44,227 nucleotides of DNA, taken from positions 1 through 44,227 of the forward strand of contig CAZYMF010000018.1 of the NCBI GenBank assembly GCA_964648215.1. The letters run 5' to 3'. The DNA comes from CAZYMF01 sp964648215 (GTDB lineage Bacteria > Desulfobacterota > Binatia > HRBIN30 > JACQVA1). The notes beneath the pieces were generated by a model. That model saw nothing but the letters and a program-made list of their open reading frames with translations. It was not told the origin of the DNA and made no database searches. Shown in pieces: positions 34,475-42,063 of the stretch; position 1 is the stretch's first letter, and each line of letters opens with the position of its first letter. A program made the translations under genes and the position numbers.

Positions 34475-34732
34475 TCAGTTCGGCCGCAACACTTCGACCT
34501 CGACGGTGGCGCCGGCATTGGCCAGGTGTGGCAGCCACTTGCCGGTATAGCGCCGGAAGGTCTTCTGATCGTTGGAATCGATCTCTACCCGGAGGTGTAC
34601 GGGGCCGTCGTCCCGTGCGCTCTCCCGCACGTGCTCGCGCAACGTTTGTAGGTTGTATCCGCTCACTTCGCCGAAGAAGTGAAAGGCATCGTTCCCGGAC
34701 CGGATCACTGCGTGTAGCATCTCCTCCTCCAT
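34475..34732 (-). CDS. Small protein of unknown function
   Basis: I do not recognise this protein: 85 residues from the ATG at 34732, or 81 from the ATG at 34720, which has GGAGGAG just before it. The sequence reads MLHAVIRSGNDAFHFFGEVS, then NLQTLREHVRESARDDGPVH, LRVEIDSNDQKTFRRYTGKW, and ends with a beta-like ATVEVEVLRPN. It is soluble, has no signal or cysteine, and looks like an alternating alpha-beta fold. Hairpins with G7/C7 loops stand on both sides. Base usage (high GC3) is like the neighbours. Confidence 0.62.
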   Translation of the reverse strand: MEEEMLHAVIRSGNDAFHFFGEVSGYNLQTLREHVRESARDDGPVHLRVEIDSNDQKTFRRYTGKWLPHLANAGATVEVEVLRPN

Positions 34733-34764
34733 CTTTCTCCACGAGCCGAGGGACTGGGCCCGGC

Positions 34765-34803
34765 GCCGGTGGGCATTTTGGGGGGGACCAAATGCCCACC
34801 GGC
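34765..34803. repeat. Long hairpin with G7/C7 loop, upstream of the same small gene
   Basis: Perfect 14-base arms GCCGGTGGGCATTT (34765-34778) and AAATGCCCACCGGC (34790-34803) enclose an 11-base loop with seven G on the plus strand. An outer imperfect pair GGCCCGGC/GCCGGGCC (about 34757-34764 and 34810-34817) lengthens it to about 60 bases. It sits 33 bases before the minus-strand ATG at 34732, so in that transcript it would be a leader structure with a C7 loop. Confidence 0.75.
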
Positions 34804-34846
34804 ATTGCTGCCGGGCCACACCGAAAACCTCAACCAGAGAGAGACG

Positions 34847-35182
34847 CTAGTGAGGAGGGACGGAATCGCTGTTTGCCGGCGGTAGCTTCAAGCGGCGAAC
34901 GGGGGCCGGCACATAGTCGAGAACGGGCTCCGCGACCGCGTCGGTCGGGTTGGCGGGCGTCCAGACCGACGCCATCGCTTTCATGCGCAGGGGAACGTCA
35001 CGGGTGGTTTGGGCGTCGGTGTCGGCGCGGTCGATTGGCTCCAGGGTCAGCGCTGCCCGCGACATGCCGCTGTGCCGATGCGGCCGGTGGTAGGATCGGA
35101 CGGCCGGGCGGATCGAACCCAGCCACACGGCCGAGCAGATCAGCGCCGCCGGCGCCAGTCGGGAAACCCAGATCCTCTTCAC
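34847..35182 (-). CDS. Hypothetical membrane-anchored or exported protein
   Basis: I do not recognise this protein. From the GTG at 35182 it has 111 residues (other in-frame GTGs at 35185 and 35194): MKRIWVSRLAPAALICSAVW gives a basic N-terminus and one hydrophobic helix at about 8-22, like a signal anchor. The rest is polar and Pro-rich (PANPTDAVAEPVLDYVPAPV) with no visible domain. Codon third positions are strongly GC-rich as in the real genes here, which supports coding. No strong ribosome site is seen. The gene ends 114 bases before the next small gene on the same strand, with a hairpin between. Confidence 0.5.
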   Translation of the reverse strand: MKRIWVSRLAPAALICSAVWLGSIRPAVRSYHRPHRHSGMSRAALTLEPIDRADTDAQTTRDVPLRMKAMASVWTPANPTDAVAEPVLDYVPAPVRRLKLPPANSDSVPPH

Positions 35183-35230
35183 CACCGCTGTCACGCCAGG
35201 TATCGACGGTGGTGCCTGGCGCTTATTCAA

Positions 35231-35257
35231 CCGACCCGGAAGGCGGGCGGATTTTTT
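35231..35257 (+). terminator. Orphan intrinsic terminator-like element
   Basis: CCG(A)CCCG (35231-35238), loop GAAGG and CGGGCGG (35244-35250) form a 7-bp GC stem with one bulged A, followed by A and six T (35252-35257). It points along the plus strand, yet no plus-strand gene lies upstream for over 4 kb. Either it ends an unannotated RNA or it insulates the porin promoter from antisense read-through. Confidence 0.6.
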
Positions 35258-35424
35258 GGTGGGTCCTGCGAAGGTATTGGATTCGAAAAGAAATCTACGG
35301 TGAGCAGCACCGAGCCGGGGAAACCGACGGCGCCACTGAAGGTTGCTGACGAGCGCCCCGATCCGGCCGCGCCGCAAGCGCGCGCCGACGGGAGCCGACG
35401 TCAACCCAGGCACGCTTCATCGAA

Positions 35425-35469
35425 CTGTAATCTGGTTTTCACTTGTCTGTTGCGCGGCCGCGGTAGGGT
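35425..35469 (+). promoter_or_regulatory. Pho-box promoter of the porin-pst operon
   Basis: Three 7-base units recur every 11 bases: CTGTAAT (35425), TTTTCAC (35436) and CTGTTGC (35447), close to the PhoB half-site CTGTCAT/C with 4-base spacers. Ten bases after the last unit is TAGGGT (35464-35469), a -10-like hexamer. The same 10-base distance separates Pho box and -10 in E. coli phoA. PhoB is encoded downstream in this operon, so autoregulated phosphate-starvation control is likely. Confidence 0.7.
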
Positions 35470-35483
35470 CGGCCTCGGAACCG

Positions 35484-35534
35484 CCGGATATGTCATCCGG
35501 TGAGGGACCAGAGGAGCCGGACATTTGGTCCGGC
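35484..35534 (+). promoter_or_regulatory. Tandem hairpins in the porin leader
   Basis: CCGGAT-ATGTC-ATCCGG (35484-35500) and GCCGGAC-ATTTG-GTCCGGC (35516-35534) form two similar compact stems with 5-base loops, downstream of the presumed transcription start and before the ribosome site. No T tract follows. They could stabilise the mRNA or bind a regulator. Confidence 0.55.
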
Positions 35535-35565
35535 AAAGCAGGAAGAAAAAGGAGGCGACGCGGAA

Positions 35566-36649
35566 ATGAGAGGACTAGGCATCAAGGCGGGCGTGTATGC
35601 GGTGCTCGCGGCAGCGCTGCTGCTGCCGGCGGGCAGGGGATACGCCAAGGATCTGGGCGATATCCTGCTGCAGAAGGGAGTGATCACGAGCGACGAGCTG
35701 AAGCAGGCGCGCGAGGAGGAGCAGAAGAAGGCGACCGCCCTCGACAAGCTGGTCGGCTGGGCGAAGGACACCAGGGTCAGCGGCCGCATGTACTACGACC
35801 TCAGCTATATCGACAACGGAAGCAACGGCCATCAGCAGTCCAACTCGGGGCCGGGCTTCGACATCAAGCGCTTCTACATCGGCGTCGATCACAAGTTCAG
35901 CGACATCTTTTCGGGCAATATTACGACCGACTTCACGTACGACAGCGGCGCGGGCGCGACGCAGGTGTACATCAAGAAGGCCTACCTGGACATGAACCTC
36001 GACCCCGCACTCGATATCCGGCTCGGCTCGACCGATCTGCCGTGGGTCCCGTTCGTCGAGGGTCTCTACGGCTATCGCTACATTGAGCCCGTATTGATCG
36101 ACCGCACGAAGTTCGGGACCTCGGCCGACTGGGGCGTTCACGCCAAAGGCCAGTTCGCCGATGGGCTGCTGAACTACGCGGTCGCCGTCGTCGACGGCGC
36201 CGGCTACAAGCACCCGGATACCGGAGCCCATACCCACACGATGGATTTCGAGGGTCGCGTGAACCTCGACNNNNNNNNNNNNNNNNNNNNNNNNNNNNNN
36301 NNNNNNNNNNNNNNNNNNNNNNNNNNNNNNNNNNNNNNNNNNNNNNNNNNNNNNNNNNNNNNNNNNNNNNTTCGCCTCCTACCGCTTCACGCCGGAATGG
36401 GGCGTTCTCGGTCGCTACGACTACGTCAAGCCGACCAAGGACACCAACTCCGCCCTGACCGACAACTATTTCAACGTTGGCCTCGAGTACAGCCCGGTCA
36501 AGATCGTCGACTTCGCCCTGGTCTACAAGCGCGACATGGTCGGCAATGGCAGCTTCAGCACGTCGAACGGCACCATCGGCGGGCTGCCCAAGACGGCGGG
36601 GAGCGGAACGTACGACGAGGTGGGGCTCTGGGGGCAGTTCAAGTGGTAA
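35566..36649 (+). CDS. Porin, probably phosphate-selective (OprP/OprO-like), interrupted by an assembly gap
   Basis: Residues 1-27 are a Sec signal ending GRGYA. A helical segment DLGDILLQKGVITSDELKQA and a short coiled coil follow, then beta-strand repeats (RVSGRMYYDLSYIDNGSNGH, DIKRFYIGVDHKFSDIFSGN, YIKKAYLDMNLDPALDIRLG) typical of an outer-membrane barrel. After the gap the frame resumes with FASYRFTPEWGVLGRYDYVK and ends in QFKW, the aromatic C-terminus required for barrel insertion. 327 codons are visible. The 100-N filler is not a multiple of three, so the apparent frame break is an artefact. ATG at 35566 has AAGGAGG upstream. Position at the head of a Pho operon suggests phosphate or phosphonate uptake. 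Confidence 0.85.
36271..36370. other. Assembly gap (100 N) inside the porin gene
   Basis: Exactly 100 N, a standard placeholder for unknown length. Coding resumes in a frame that would need a true gap divisible by three, so the missing piece of the porin is of unknown size. Confidence 0.97.
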
Positions 36650-36724
36650 TATCCGTGGCTGCGCAGGCGAGCGAGCCCCCCGTCTTGCGCTGTTGAACGC
36701 AACTCAACTGAAAGGAGACAGTAC

Positions 36725-37783
36725 ATGACGATCAGATCACAATGGCTCGTTACCCTCGCGGCGCTCTGCCTCAGCCTCGCCCTCGCCGGCCCGGCGCCGG
36801 CACAGATGCAGTTGAACGGGGCCGGGGCCACCTTCCCGTATCCGATCTACTCGAAGTGGTTCGACCTCTACACCAAGGTCGATCCGTCGGTGCGCTTCAA
36901 CTACCAGTCCATCGGCAGCGGCGGCGGCATCAGGCAGATCACCCAGCAGACGGTGGACTTTGGCGCCTCCGACGGCCCGCTGAGCGACGAGCAGCTCGAG
37001 GCCGCCCCCGGCCACCTCTTTCATTTCCCGACGGTGATGGGAGCAGTGGTGCTGACCTACAACGTCGAGGGTCTCGGCACCGGCCTCAAGCTCACCCCGG
37101 AGGCCATCGCCGGCATCTATCTCGGCAAGATCACCAAGTGGAACGACCCCGAGCTGGCCAAGGCCAACCCCGGGACGAAGCTGCCCGATAAGGACATCGT
37201 CGTCGCCCACCGCGCCGACGGTAGTGGCACGACGTACATCTTTACCGACTACCTGAGCAAGGTCAGCCCGGAGTGGGCCAAGAAGGTGGGCAAGAGCACC
37301 TCGGTGCAGTGGCCGGTCGGGCTGGGCGGCAAGGGTAACGAGGGCGTTACCGGAATCGTCAAGCAGACGCCCGACGCGATCGGCTACGTCGAGCTGATCT
37401 ACGCCCTGTCCAACAAGCTCCCCTTTGCCGACGTCAAGAACCAGGCCGGCAATTTCGTGAAGCCGTCGCTGCAGACGGTGACGGACGCCGCCGCCGGCTA
37501 CGCCGACAAGATGCCGGCCGATTTCCGCGTCGTCATCACCAACGCGCCCGGCGCCCAGGCCTACCCGATCTCGGGCATGACCTGGCTGCTCGTCTACCAG
37601 AAGCAGAAGAACGCGGAAAAGGGCAAGAAGCTGGTGGAATTCGTCAAGTGGATGCTGCACGACGGGCAGAAGTACGCCCCCGAGCTGGACTACGCGCCGC
37701 TGCCCAAGGCCGTGGTCGAAAAGGAGATGGCCCAGCTCACCAAGGTCACCACCGAAGACGGAAAGCCGTTGCTGCAACAGTGA
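36725..37783 (+). CDS. pstS: Phosphate ABC transporter substrate-binding protein
   Basis: Encodes 352 residues with a Sec signal (hydrophobic core LVTLAALCLSLALAG, probable cleavage after about residue 27, APAQ). The mature part opens LNGAGATFPYPIYSKWFDLY and has the phosphate-binding loops SIGSGGGIRQITQQTVDFGA and the HRADGSGTTYIFTDYLS segment, family hallmarks. It is periplasmic and hands phosphate to PstCA. AAAGGAGA precedes the ATG. A stable hairpin follows the stop, and pstC has its own Pho box, so PstS can be made in excess. Confidence 0.97.
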   Translation: MTIRSQWLVTLAALCLSLALAGPAPAQMQLNGAGATFPYPIYSKWFDLYTKVDPSVRFNYQSIGSGGGIRQITQQTVDFGASDGPLSDEQLEAAPGHLFHFPTVMGAVVLTYNVEGLGTGLKLTPEAIAGIYLGKITKWNDPELAKANPGTKLPDKDIVVAHRADGSGTTYIFTDYLSKVSPEWAKKVGKSTSVQWPVGLGGKGNEGVTGIVKQTPDAIGYVELIYALSNKLPFADVKNQAGNFVKPSLQTVTDAAAGYADKMPADFRVVITNAPGAQAYPISGMTWLLVYQKQKNAEKGKKLVEFVKWMLHDGQKYAPELDYAPLPKAVVEKEMAQLTKVTTEDGKPLLQQ

Positions 37784-37800
37784 TCCCTGCCGTGTCCCGC

Positions 37801-37832
37801 GTGGGGAGGGTGCCTGCGGGTGCCTTCCCCAC
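37801..37832 (+). terminator. Hairpin after pstS (attenuator or mRNA stabiliser)
   Basis: GTGGGGAGGG (37801-37810) pairs with CCTTCCCCAC (37823-37832) over 10 bp, one G-U wobble on the plus strand, with a 12-base loop. No T tract follows, so it more likely protects the pstS message or reduces read-through than stops transcription fully. Confidence 0.6.
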
Positions 37833-37849
37833 CCCCACTGCACCTGCGG

Positions 37850-37883
37850 CTGTAACATTGCCGTAACATTCGCCTGCTACCAT
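37850..37883 (+). promoter_or_regulatory. Second Pho-box promoter, before pstC
   Basis: The 11-base direct repeats CTGTAACATTG (37850-37860) and CCGTAACATTC (37861-37871) match PhoB half-sites (CTGTAAC, CCGTAAC). Ten bases after the second half-site is TACCAT (37878-37883), a fair -10 match. The spacing is identical to the Pho box before the porin at 35425-35469. Confidence 0.7.
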
Positions 37884-37937
37884 CCGATAGTCGTCGGTGG
37901 CCTTGAGCCGGCCCCCGGAACCGGGAGATCCCAAGAG

Positions 37938-38936
37938 ATGGCGAATGGCGTGAAGGGTGAGAGCGTCGGGCTGCGGTGGCCGGTACCCCGCGCCAGCACG
38001 GCGCCCATCGGTCGCAGCTTCAACCTCGGCGACCGCCTGTTTCGCACCATGACCGCGGGCTTCGCGCTCTCGCTGTTCACGGTCCTGGTATCCATCGTCG
38101 CGGTTCTCGCCTACGAGTCCTCCGACGCTATCCGGCACTTCGGCTGGGGTTTCCTGGTCAGCTCGACGTGGAATCCGGTCACCAAACAGTTCGGGGCGTT
38201 GCCGTTCATTTACGGCACCCTGGTTTCCTCGTTTCTGGCCCTGCTGCAGGCCGTGCCGCTCAGCATCGGAACGGCGCTGTTTCTGAGCGAGATGTCTCCG
38301 GGTTGGTTGCGGGCGCCGGTTTCGTTCCTGGTGGAGCTGCTCGCCACCATTCCCAGCGTCGTGTACGGCCTGTGGGGGATCTTCGTTCTCGTCCCCTGGG
38401 TGCGGGGTTGGGTCGGACCTGCCCTGAAAGACACTCTCGGATTCCTGCCCCTCTTCCAGGGGCCGAACTACGGCGTGAGCATGCTTGCCGCCTCGATGAT
38501 CCTGGCAGTGATGGTGGTACCCTACATCACGTCGGTGGCGCACGAGGTCTTCCAGGCGGTGCCGTCGGCCCAGCGCGAGGCGGCGCTGGCCCTGGGGGCG
38601 ACGAAGTGGGAGATGGTCCGGCTGTCGGTGCTCCCGTTCGGGCGGACCGGATTGATCGGCGCGGTGATGCTCGGTCTCGGCCGCGCCATCGGGGAGACCA
38701 TGGCGGTGACCATGGTCATCGGCAACCGGGCGGCGATCGCCGCCTCGCTGTTCGCCCCCGGCAGCACGATGGCAAGCGTGATCGCCAACGAGTTCAACGA
38801 AGCGACGTACGATCTGTACGTCCAGGCGTTGGTCGAGATCGGGCTGGTCCTCCTCGTCGTCACCGTGGCCGTCAACATTCTGGCTCGGTTGCTGGTGTGG
38901 AGCGTCGCCGGCCAGGACACCAGCGGGGCGAGGTGA
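37938..38936 (+). CDS. pstC: Phosphate ABC transporter permease PstC
   Basis: Encodes 332 residues with about six membrane helices. The ABC-permease coupling loop REAALALGATKWEMVRLSVL (EAA motif) is followed by GAVMLGLGRAIGETMAVTMV, a PstC signature. The N-terminal 30 residues are cytoplasmic and polar. It pairs with PstA to form the inner-membrane channel and follows the second Pho-box promoter. Its stop is immediately followed by the pstA GTG. Confidence 0.96.
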   Translation: MANGVKGESVGLRWPVPRASTAPIGRSFNLGDRLFRTMTAGFALSLFTVLVSIVAVLAYESSDAIRHFGWGFLVSSTWNPVTKQFGALPFIYGTLVSSFLALLQAVPLSIGTALFLSEMSPGWLRAPVSFLVELLATIPSVVYGLWGIFVLVPWVRGWVGPALKDTLGFLPLFQGPNYGVSMLAASMILAVMVVPYITSVAHEVFQAVPSAQREAALALGATKWEMVRLSVLPFGRTGLIGAVMLGLGRAIGETMAVTMVIGNRAAIAASLFAPGSTMASVIANEFNEATYDLYVQALVEIGLVLLVVTVAVNILARLLVWSVAGQDTSGAR

Positions 38937-39782
38937 GTGGTGAGCTACCGGCGGCGTCGACTCACCAACGTGGCGGCTCAGGGAGCGGCCATCGCCTGTA
39001 CCGTGGCGGTGCTCCTGCCTCTGGTCCTCATTTTCGGTTACCTCCTGACCAAGGGCGTGACCTCGCTGAACCTGGCCTTCTTCACCCATTTGCCCGCACC
39101 GGTGGGCGAGCCGGGAGGAGGCATGGCCAACGCCATCGTCGGGACTCTGATTCTCATCGGTTTGGCCTGTCTGTTCGGGTTGCCGGTCGGCGTCTTTACG
39201 GGTCTCTATCTAGCCGAGTTCGGGAAGGGTCGTTTCGGCTGGGCGGTGCGCTTCTGTGCGGATGTGCTCAACGGCGTACCCTCGATCGTCATCGGGATCT
39301 ACGCCTACACGCTGCTGGTCCTCCCGCTGAAGAGCTTCTCGGCGTACGCGGGCGGCTTCGCGCTCGGCGTGATCATGCTGCCGATCGTGGCGCGCACCAC
39401 CGAGGAGATGGTGCGCCTGGTGCCCAACACTCTGCGCGAGGCGTCGCTGGCGCTCGGGGTGCCGTCGTGGCGCACCTCCCTGCGGGTGGTGCTGCGTACC
39501 GCGCGCGGCGGCATCATCACCGGCATCATGCTGTCGATCGCCCGCGTGGCGGGGGAAACGGCGCCGCTGCTGTTCACCGCTTTCGGCAACCAGTTCTGGC
39601 ACCACGGCCTGCGCGGTCCGATCTCGTCCCTGCCCGTGCAGATCTACACCTACGCCATCTCTCCCTTCGACGACTGGCACCGCCAGGCCTTCGCGGGCGC
39701 GCTGGTGCTGGTCGCACTCATTTTTCTGACGAGTCTTTCCGTGCGCCTGCTCACCCGCGGCAAGGTGCACGCGGCCCGTTAG
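38937..39782 (+). CDS. pstA: Phosphate ABC transporter permease PstA
   Basis: Encodes 281 residues with six predicted helices. Two GTG codons in a row (38937 and 38940) can serve as start, giving MVSYRRRRL or MSYRRRRL. The EAA loop reads REASLALGVPSWRTSLRVVL, followed by ITGIMLSIARVAGETAPLLF, the PstA hallmark. It forms the permease with PstC, and pstB starts nine bases after it. Confidence 0.96.
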   Translation: MVSYRRRRLTNVAAQGAAIACTVAVLLPLVLIFGYLLTKGVTSLNLAFFTHLPAPVGEPGGGMANAIVGTLILIGLACLFGLPVGVFTGLYLAEFGKGRFGWAVRFCADVLNGVPSIVIGIYAYTLLVLPLKSFSAYAGGFALGVIMLPIVARTTEEMVRLVPNTLREASLALGVPSWRTSLRVVLRTARGGIITGIMLSIARVAGETAPLLFTAFGNQFWHHGLRGPISSLPVQIYTYAISPFDDWHRQAFAGALVLVALIFLTSLSVRLLTRGKVHAAR

Positions 39783-39791
39783 TCGGAGCGC

Positions 39792-40553
39792 ATGGCAAAC
39801 AAGCTGGAAGTCGTTGGTCTGAACGCCTGGTTTGGCAGCAGTCAGGCGTTGCACGACATCAACCTGATCATCCCCGATGGCGCGGTGACCGCCATCATCG
39901 GTCCGTCCGGCTGCGGCAAGTCGACCTTCATTCGGTGCCTCAATCGGATGCACGAGGTGGTCCCGGGCGCCCGCGTCAGCGGTCAGGTGCTGCTCGACGG
40001 GGCGAACATCTATGGCCCGGGGATCGACCCCGTGCAGGTGCGGGCCAAGGTGGGCATGGTGTTTCAGCGCCCCAACCCGTTTCCGACCATGTCGATCTTC
40101 GACAACGTGGCGGCCGGGTTGCGGCTCAACGGCCTGCGCCGCTCGCGCAGCAGCCTGACGGCCGTCGTCGAGCGCAGCCTGCGGCAGGCGGCGCTCTGGA
40201 ACGAGGTGAAGGATTCCCTGGACAACTCCGGGGTGAGCATCTCCGGCGGGCAGCAGCAGCGGCTGTGCATCGCCCGGGCCCTGGCGGTGGAGCCCGAGGT
40301 GATCTTGATGGACGAGCCGTGCTCGGCGCTGGACCCGATCGCCACCACCAAGATTGAGGCCCTGATCTACGAGTTGAAGCAGAAATACACCATCGTGATC
40401 GTTACCCACAGCATGCAGCAAGCGGCACGTGTATCCGATTTCACCGCTTTCATGTATCTGGGAAGACTTGTAGAATTCGGTCCAACCGATAAGCTGTTCA
40501 CGACGCCGGAGAAGAAGGAGACGGAAGACTACATCACCGGCCGCTTCGGCTGA
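39792..40553 (+). CDS. pstB: Phosphate ABC transporter ATP-binding protein PstB
   Basis: Encodes 253 residues of the PstB ATPase. Walker A GPSGCGKST is at residues 37-45, the Q-loop region is VGMVFQRPNPFPTMSIFDNV, the signature is SISGGQQQRLCIARALAVEP, and Walker B is ILMDEPCSALDPIAT with the H-loop VTHSMQQAARVSD. These and the NPFP motif mark PstB. It powers PstSCA phosphate uptake, with PhoU as likely partner in signalling. Confidence 0.97.
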   Translation: MANKLEVVGLNAWFGSSQALHDINLIIPDGAVTAIIGPSGCGKSTFIRCLNRMHEVVPGARVSGQVLLDGANIYGPGIDPVQVRAKVGMVFQRPNPFPTMSIFDNVAAGLRLNGLRRSRSSLTAVVERSLRQAALWNEVKDSLDNSGVSISGGQQQRLCIARALAVEPEVILMDEPCSALDPIATTKIEALIYELKQKYTIVIVTHSMQQAARVSDFTAFMYLGRLVEFGPTDKLFTTPEKKETEDYITGRFG

Positions 40554-40567
40554 GGAGGAATGGACAC

Positions 40568-41257
40568 GTGGAAGCGCGCCAACATACCGATCGTCACTAC
40601 GACGCCGAGCTCAAGGACCTGCACATGAAAATCCTCGAGATGGGCGGTTTCGTGGAGAAGCAGATCGCCAACGCCATCACCGCCCTGGTCAACCGCGACG
40701 ACGACCTCGCCCGCACCACCATGGACGCCGATCACACCGTCAATCGCATGGACGTCGATATCGACGAGCTGTGCATCCGCCTGCTGGCGCTGCGCCAACC
40801 CGCGGCGAAGGACCTGCGGTTGATCACCACCGCGCTGAAGATCACCACCGATCTGGAGCGCATCGGCGACATGGCCGTGAACCTGTGCGAGCGAACGAGC
40901 GAGCTCAACCAGGAGCCGCAGCTCAAGCCGCTCATCGACATCCCGCGCATGGCCGACGTGGCGCAGGCGATGCTGCGCGAGAGCCTCGACTCCTTCGTTC
41001 GCGAGGACGTCGAGCTCGCGCTCAAGGTGTGCCGCGACGACGATTTCATCGACCAGCTCAACCACCAGCTCTTCCGTGAGCTGAGCTCCTTCATGGTCGA
41101 GCGGCCGCAGACCATCGGGCGCGCGATCCGGCTGCTGTTCGTGGCCAAGTACATCGAGCGGATTGCCGACCATGCCACCAACATCGCCGAGATGGTGGTG
41201 TACATGGTGAAGGGCAAGAGCATCCGCCACCTGGATCACGTGCCCCCGTCGATCTGA
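40568..41257 (+). CDS. phoU: Phosphate signalling protein PhoU
   Basis: Encodes 229 residues of PhoU, a two-repeat all-helical protein that links the Pst transporter to the PhoR kinase and keeps the Pho regulon off when phosphate is plentiful. The two metal-binding repeats are ITTDLERIGDMAVNLCERTS and FVAKYIERIADHATNIAEMV. GTG start preceded by GAGGA. An ATG at 40560 is out of frame. Confidence 0.95.
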   Translation: MEARQHTDRHYDAELKDLHMKILEMGGFVEKQIANAITALVNRDDDLARTTMDADHTVNRMDVDIDELCIRLLALRQPAAKDLRLITTALKITTDLERIGDMAVNLCERTSELNQEPQLKPLIDIPRMADVAQAMLRESLDSFVREDVELALKVCRDDDFIDQLNHQLFRELSSFMVERPQTIGRAIRLLFVAKYIERIADHATNIAEMVVYMVKGKSIRHLDHVPPSI

Positions 41258-41283
41258 GGTGAAATCGGGGGAAGAGTGAGCGA

Positions 41284-42063
41284 GTGAAGTCACAGGAGTC
41301 GCCACGAGAGGGGGCGCGGTCGGCGCCGCGCGAGGGAAGGCGGATCGAGGGCGAGAAGAGGGTGATCCTGACCGTCGAGGACGAGAAGGACATCAGCGAC
41401 CTCATCCGCTTCAATCTCGAACAGGAAGGCTTCGCCGTCGAGCAGGCCGACGACGGCGAGCGGGCTCTCGAATCGATCCGCCGTCATCGACCCGCGCTGG
41501 TCATTCTCGATCTGATGCTGCCGGGTATCCCCGGACTCGAGGTCTGCCGGCGCCTGCGGGGCGAGGAGGCGACGGCGCACCTACCCATCGTCATCCTCAC
41601 CGCTCGGGCCGCCGAAGCCGACCGCATCATCGGGCTCGAGATGGGGGCCGACGACTACGTCACCAAGCCCTTCAGCCCGCGCGAGCTCGTGGCGCGGGTG
41701 CGCGCCGTGCTGCGGCGCACCTACGGGGTCGAGGTGCAGCGACCCCACGAGGTCTACGAGAAGGGCCGCTTGCACATCGACTTCGACACCTACGAAGTCC
41801 GGCTCGACGACAAGAAGGTCGATCTCTCGCTGCGCGAGTTCGAGCTGCTCCGCTTCTTCGCTCGCTATCCGAACCGGGTCTTCGATCGCCTGCAGATCCT
41901 CGATCTGGTCTGGGGCCAGGACACCTACGTCGAGCCGCGCACGGTGGACGTGCACGTGCGGCGCCTGCGGGCCCGCATCGAGCGGGACGACGCCAACCCC
42001 GAGCTGATTGTGACCGTCCGCGGCGTGGGCTACAAGTTCGACGACCGTGCTCTCGAATCGTAG
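41284..42063 (+). CDS. phoB: Phosphate regulon response regulator PhoB
   Basis: Encodes 259 residues: a receiver domain with phosphoacceptor Asp76 (LVILDLMLPGIPG), acidic pocket VEDEKD, and the Lys in DDYVTKPF, followed by an OmpR-type winged helix (RVFDRLQILDLVWGQDTYVE, TVDVHVRRLRARIERDDANP, TVRGVGYKF). From the GTG at 41284 there is a polar 26-residue N-terminal extension not usual in PhoB; the GTG at 41362 (family start ILTVEDE) is the alternative, but lacks ribosome-site spacing. Context identifies it as PhoB, expected to bind the two Pho boxes above. Confidence 0.93.
   Translation: MKSQESPREGARSAPREGRRIEGEKRVILTVEDEKDISDLIRFNLEQEGFAVEQADDGERALESIRRHRPALVILDLMLPGIPGLEVCRRLRGEEATAHLPIVILTARAAEADRIIGLEMGADDYVTKPFSPRELVARVRAVLRRTYGVEVQRPHEVYEKGRLHIDFDTYEVRLDDKKVDLSLREFELLRFFARYPNRVFDRLQILDLVWGQDTYVEPRTVDVHVRRLRARIERDDANPELIVTVRGVGYKFDDRALES

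Larger units (their letters stand above)
35183..35565. other. Intergenic region before the porin-pst operon
   Basis: No convincing gene in this 383-base gap. It contains, in order, a 7-bp stem CGCCAGG/CCTGGCG (35194-35221), an orphan plus-strand terminator (35231-35257), a Pho-box-like triple repeat with -10 (35425-35469), two tandem hairpins (35484-35534) and the porin ribosome site AAGGAGG at 35549-35555. Confidence 0.7.

Noticed and set aside
35009..35503. Plus-strand open frame in the region before the porin
   Set aside because: It runs through a terminator and the Pho box and its composition is not protein-like; the opposite-strand gene at 34847-35182 has better codon pattern.
37976..40357. 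793-codon plus-strand open frame over pstC, pstA and pstB
   Set aside because: Wrong frame of three well-identified transporter genes; sequence is Arg/Gly/His-rich with no motif.
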